Shown: one piece after another, positions 61,503 to 64,000 of the stretch
Position numbering within the stretch: the first letter of the stretch is position 1
Layout of the letters: each line of letters starts with the position of its first letter
Source of the DNA: Microbacterium sp. M28
GTDB taxonomy: Bacteria; Actinomycetota; Actinomycetes; Actinomycetales; Microbacteriaceae
Length of the DNA stretch: 64,000 bases
Assembly: GCF_025836995.1 (NCBI RefSeq)
Contig: NZ_CP107546.1
Span: 930,001 to 994,000 of the forward strand
Reading direction: 5' to 3'
Notes under the pieces: generated by a model
What the model was told of the DNA's origin: nothing
Databases searched by the model: none
Seen by the model: the letters and a program-made list of their open reading frames with translations, nothing else
Translations under genes and position numbers: made by a program

Positions 61503-61979
61503 TCATCGTCGATTCGCCAGCCGGGGCAGCAGCACCCACATGACCAGGACGATCGCGCTCGCGATCAGCAGCACCGTCAGCGATCCTGCCCGCCCGAGCA
61601 CGAAGTCGAAGATGAGCGTCGTGACCCCGACGCTCAGCAGACCGATGACGGCGAGGTCCGCCTTCACGATGCGCGAGGTGAAGCGGACGAGGTCGGGTTT
61701 GCGGTGCATCCCGAACCATGCGCGGTGCAGGCCGACCGGGGCCAGGGCGAGGATCGTCGCGAGCGCGGCCAGGGCCACCAGCACGAGATAACCGGCGCGC
61801 TGGATGTCGTCGAGTTCAGTGAATCGAGGTGCGAACGCCACGGCGAGCAGAAAACCGGACAGCACTTGCGTGCCGGTCTGCATGACGCGCAGCTCCTGCA
61901 TGAGTTCATCCCAATTGCGATCCGCGCGTTCGTTCGGCGTCTCATCGCGACCGTCGGGTTTGGCATCCACATCGCTCAT
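61503..61979 (-). CDS. DUF6328-type membrane protein
   Basis: 158 residues: a cytoplasmic segment with NERADRNWDELMQELRVMQTGTQVLSGFLLAVAFAPRF, four membrane helices, and HRAWFGMHRKPDLVRFTSRIVKADLAVIG between helices 2 and 3. Text and spacing fit DUF6328, a family of unknown function (from memory). ATG 61979 begins the conserved part. It is upstream of the acyltransferase gene on the same strand, but 49 bp with a leaderless promoter lie between them. Confidence 0.75.
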   Translation of the reverse strand: MSDVDAKPDGRDETPNERADRNWDELMQELRVMQTGTQVLSGFLLAVAFAPRFTELDDIQRAGYLVLVALAALATILALAPVGLHRAWFGMHRKPDLVRFTSRIVKADLAVIGLLSVGVTTLIFDFVLGRAGSLTVLLIASAIVLVMWVLLPRLANRR

Positions 61980-62081
61980 ATCGGAAGTCTCGAGCTGCGC
62001 CGTCGGGATGTCCAGGGGGTTGTGTGCGCCGAGCCCGCTGCGGCAGGAGCCGGCGGTCGTAGGCGGGCGTAGCATGGTGGG

Positions 62082-62216
62082 ATGAGCGATCCTCAGACTC
62101 CAGAGGCCACGACGGCTGCGCAGCCGCTCGTCTCGCCGATCGGACTCGATCTCTTGGGCGACACCGACGCGGGTGCCTGCAGCGGTGGATTCTGCGTGCT
62201 GCCGACCGAGAAGTGA
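62082..62216 (+). CDS. 44-residue protein with C-terminal Cys-x4-Cys motif, unrecognised
   Basis: The sequence runs MSDPQTPEATTAAQPLVSP, then IGLDLLGDTDAGACSGGFCV and LPTEK. The C-terminal third has two cysteines four residues apart (Cys35, Cys40) in an Asp/Gly-rich setting, compatible with metal binding, a disulfide or a peptide precursor. TAGCAT lies 6 nt before ATG 62082, the same spacing as the well-supported leaderless genes here. A bidirectional terminator begins 7 bp after the stop, so this is a complete transcription unit. Confidence 0.65.
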   Translation: MSDPQTPEATTAAQPLVSPIGLDLLGDTDAGACSGGFCVLPTEK

Positions 62217-62222
62217 CACAGG

Positions 62223-62256
62223 CTGCGTCCGCCCCGCCGAGACGGGACGGACGCAG
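62223..62256. terminator. Bidirectional terminator hairpin
   Basis: Stem CTGCGTCCG / CGGACGCAG with an internal CCCG/CGGG pairing, between the converging 44-residue gene and the MFS gene. Confidence 0.7.
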
Positions 62257-62261
62257 GACCG

Positions 62262-63737
62262 TCAGTGTCCGCCGTGGAAGCCCTCGCCAGCGTCGTCCGC
62301 CGGCTTGCGGACGAAGCCCGCGAGCGCGACGGCCACCAGCGAGATGATCGCGGCCAGGAGGAACGCGGTGCGCGCACCCGGTGCGCCGGCGGCAGCCGTC
62401 GACAGCCCGTCAGCCTCGCCTGCGTACAGGATCGACGAGTAGACGACGGTCATGACAGCGACACCGGCCGCGCCGGCGACCTGCTGCAGGGTGTTCAGGA
62501 CGGCGGAGCCGTGCGAGTAGAACCGTCGCTCCAAGGATCCCAGCGACGCTGTGAACAGCGGTGTGAACGACATCGCGAGGCCGACCGACATGACGGTCTG
62601 CACGATCACGAGCATCCACCACGGAGTGCTCTCGCCGACCGTCGAGTAGAAGAACAGCGCTCCGGAGATCATGATGGTTCCCGGCACCAGCAGCGTCCGC
62701 GTGCCTCGTGCGTCGTAGACGCGCCCCATCACGGGACCGAGCAGACCCATCAGCACCGACCCGGGCAGCAGGATGAGACCGGACTGCAGCGCGTCCAGGC
62801 CGGCGACGTTCTGCAGGTACTGCGGCAGCAGCGTGAGGGTGCCGAACATGGACAGCGCCACGATGGCCATGATGATGACCGCGATCGTGAAGTTGCGTGA
62901 ACGGAACACACGCAGGTCCAGCAGCGCGTCGTCGATGCGCTGCAGCATGAGCTGACGCCAGATGAACAGGGCGAGGGCGATTGCACCCACCACGAGAGCG
63001 ACGACACCGGTGGTGGCGGCCCCGGCGCCGTGGCCGCCGAACTGGCTCAGGCCGTAGACGATGCCGCCGAAGCCGAACGCGGCGAGCGGGATCGAGAGCA
63101 CATCGAGCGGGACCTTCTTCGTCTCGCCGAGGTTGGTCATCCACTTCGCGCCCATGGCGAGGGCCACGATGGCGATGGGCAGCACGATGCCGAACAGCCA
63201 GCGCCAGCTGAGGGTCTCGAGTACGGCGCCGGCGAGGGTCGGGCCGATGGCGGGAGCCAACGAGATGACGAGGCCGACGCGGCCCATCATGCGGCCACGG
63301 GACTGCGGTGGCACAACATTCATCATCGTGGTCATGAGCAGCGGCATCATGACGCCGGTGCCCGCGGCCTGGATCACGCGACCCGCGAGGAGCACCGTGA
63401 ATCCCGGAGCGACGAGGCAGACCAGGGTGCCGAGCGTGAACGCGCTCATGGCGGCGATGAACACCTGTCGCGTCGTGAAGCGCTGCAGGATGAATCCGGT
63501 CGTCGGGATCACGACGGCCATCGTCAGCATGAAGGCGCTCGTCAGCCACTGTCCGAGCTCGGGCGGCAGGCCCAGGTCCTCGTTGAGGTGCGGGATCGCG
63601 ATCCCCATCGTGGTCTCGTTGAGGATCGCGACGAACGCGGCGACCAGCAGCAGCCAGATGACGCGCATGTCCGAGGGCGCGATCATCGGTGCGGCTTTGG
63701 CGGGGGCGGTGGGTATGGAACCAGTGGTTGTGGCCAT
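62262..63737 (-). CDS. MFS drug-resistance transporter, DHA2 (14-TM) family
   Basis: 491 residues with about 14 membrane helices. Motifs: LNETTMGIAIPHLNEDLGLPPELGQWLTSAFMLTMAVVIPTTGFILQRF (DHA2 start and the motif A region) and GRVIQAAGTGVMMPLLMTTMMNVVPPQSRGRMMG (motif C-like). It uses proton motive force to expel drugs or cationic compounds. ATG 63737 is preceded by AAGGAG. The 159-bp region upstream is shared with the divergent ABC gene. Confidence 0.92.
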   Translation of the reverse strand: MATTTGSIPTAPAKAAPMIAPSDMRVIWLLLVAAFVAILNETTMGIAIPHLNEDLGLPPELGQWLTSAFMLTMAVVIPTTGFILQRFTTRQVFIAAMSAFTLGTLVCLVAPGFTVLLAGRVIQAAGTGVMMPLLMTTMMNVVPPQSRGRMMGRVGLVISLAPAIGPTLAGAVLETLSWRWLFGIVLPIAIVALAMGAKWMTNLGETKKVPLDVLSIPLAAFGFGGIVYGLSQFGGHGAGAATTGVVALVVGAIALALFIWRQLMLQRIDDALLDLRVFRSRNFTIAVIIMAIVALSMFGTLTLLPQYLQNVAGLDALQSGLILLPGSVLMGLLGPVMGRVYDARGTRTLLVPGTIMISGALFFYSTVGESTPWWMLVIVQTVMSVGLAMSFTPLFTASLGSLERRFYSHGSAVLNTLQQVAGAAGVAVMTVVYSSILYAGEADGLSTAAAGAPGARTAFLLAAIISLVAVALAGFVRKPADDAGEGFHGGH

Positions 63738-63896
63738 GACGTCTCCTTGCGTTCAGGACGGGCGGACGGCCACCGGCGGAACCGTCAGATCCGGCATCCG
63801 CTCGAGGGCAAGCCTCAACAATAACGACGGGGTGGGACGTCGCATTCCCGATATCTGAACGATTCCCGAGAATTCTTCCGGCGTTAGGCTGACCGC

Positions 63897-64000
63897 ATGA
63901 GCATGGGCGGCGGACACGGGGGCGGTGGGCGCGGCGGCGGTGCGGCGTTCCGCGGGGTCGATGAGGCGGCGCAGAAGCGTCTGAATGCCGAGGCGCCGCG
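63897..64000 (+). CDS. ABC-exporter-like protein, N-terminal fragment (cut by the window edge)
   Basis: 34 residues visible: MSMGGGHGGGGRGGGAAFRG, then VDEAAQKRLNAEAP. The Gly/His-rich start followed by KLN/RLN-A-x-AP is the pattern seen before fused membrane-ATPase exporters in Actinobacteria. TAGGCT lies 6 nt before ATG 63897, again a leaderless signature. ATG 63903 is in frame too. The gene continues beyond base 64000. Confidence 0.55.
   Translation, partial: MSMGGGHGGGGRGGGAAFRGVDEAAQKRLNAEAP

Overview
The window is a high-GC actinobacterial chromosome segment. Gene content and order (eno-ftsB-DUF501, greA-DUF4307, xseAB-ispH, fba/glpX, DUF1918, DUF6264, DUF6328, DUF222-HNH and DUF559 genes) point to Microbacteriaceae, most likely Microbacterium. 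This is inferred from protein families and gene order; no 16S gene is present. Almost all of it is ordinary coding sequence, tightly packed, with many ATGA or GTGA stop-start overlaps.

Layout. 0-1.8 kb: a DUF222-HNH endonuclease gene broken twice, then a short tandem-repeat array. 1.8-8.4 kb: amino-acid permease, DUF4442 thioesterase, a GntR-led membrane-protein operon with a CPBP protease, a GlxA-type regulator divergent from an isochorismatase-like hydrolase, and an O-methyltransferase. 8.5-13.6 kb: enolase, FtsB, DUF501, a mycosin-like protease and a type II NADH dehydrogenase. 13.9-18.2 kb: an unrecognised proline-rich protein, a tRNA with a Leu UAA anticodon, an alanine-racemase-like protein coupled to a sugar-lactone oxidase, LemA. 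18.2-23.3 kb: YcaQ-type glycosylase, AI-2E transporter, ilvA, greA, DUF4307. 23.3-28.3 kb: a methionine block (metQNI, aminotransferase, luxS, SDR). 28.4-48.9 kb: core genes (trhA, Z-prenyl synthase, PhoH-like, fumC, carbonic anhydrase, xseAB, ispH, fba, glpX, rmuC, ychF), interrupted at 32.7-33.9 kb by a DUF559/AbiEi gene between two identical 79-bp palindromic repeats. 48.9-51.1 kb: unusual insertions at the 3' end of ychF. 51.1-64 kb: small accessory enzymes, regulators, transporters and several unrecognised proteins.

Most notable observations. (1) The 3' end of ychF is repeated downstream, with shared left- and right-junction sequences. This outlines two tandem integrated units of about 0.74 and 1.4 kb, each with one unrecognised membrane or lipoprotein gene and no visible recombinase. 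(2) A DUF559/AbiEi gene lies between perfect 79-bp palindromic repeats. (3) At least 17 genes, including the broken one, have a TANNNT box exactly 6 or 7 nt before the start codon, so leaderless transcription looks widespread. (4) A class-I-sized tRNA carries a Leu UAA anticodon. (5) A multi-hairpin intergenic region lies downstream of ispH.

All family calls come from reading the sequence and remembered motifs; no database search was run.
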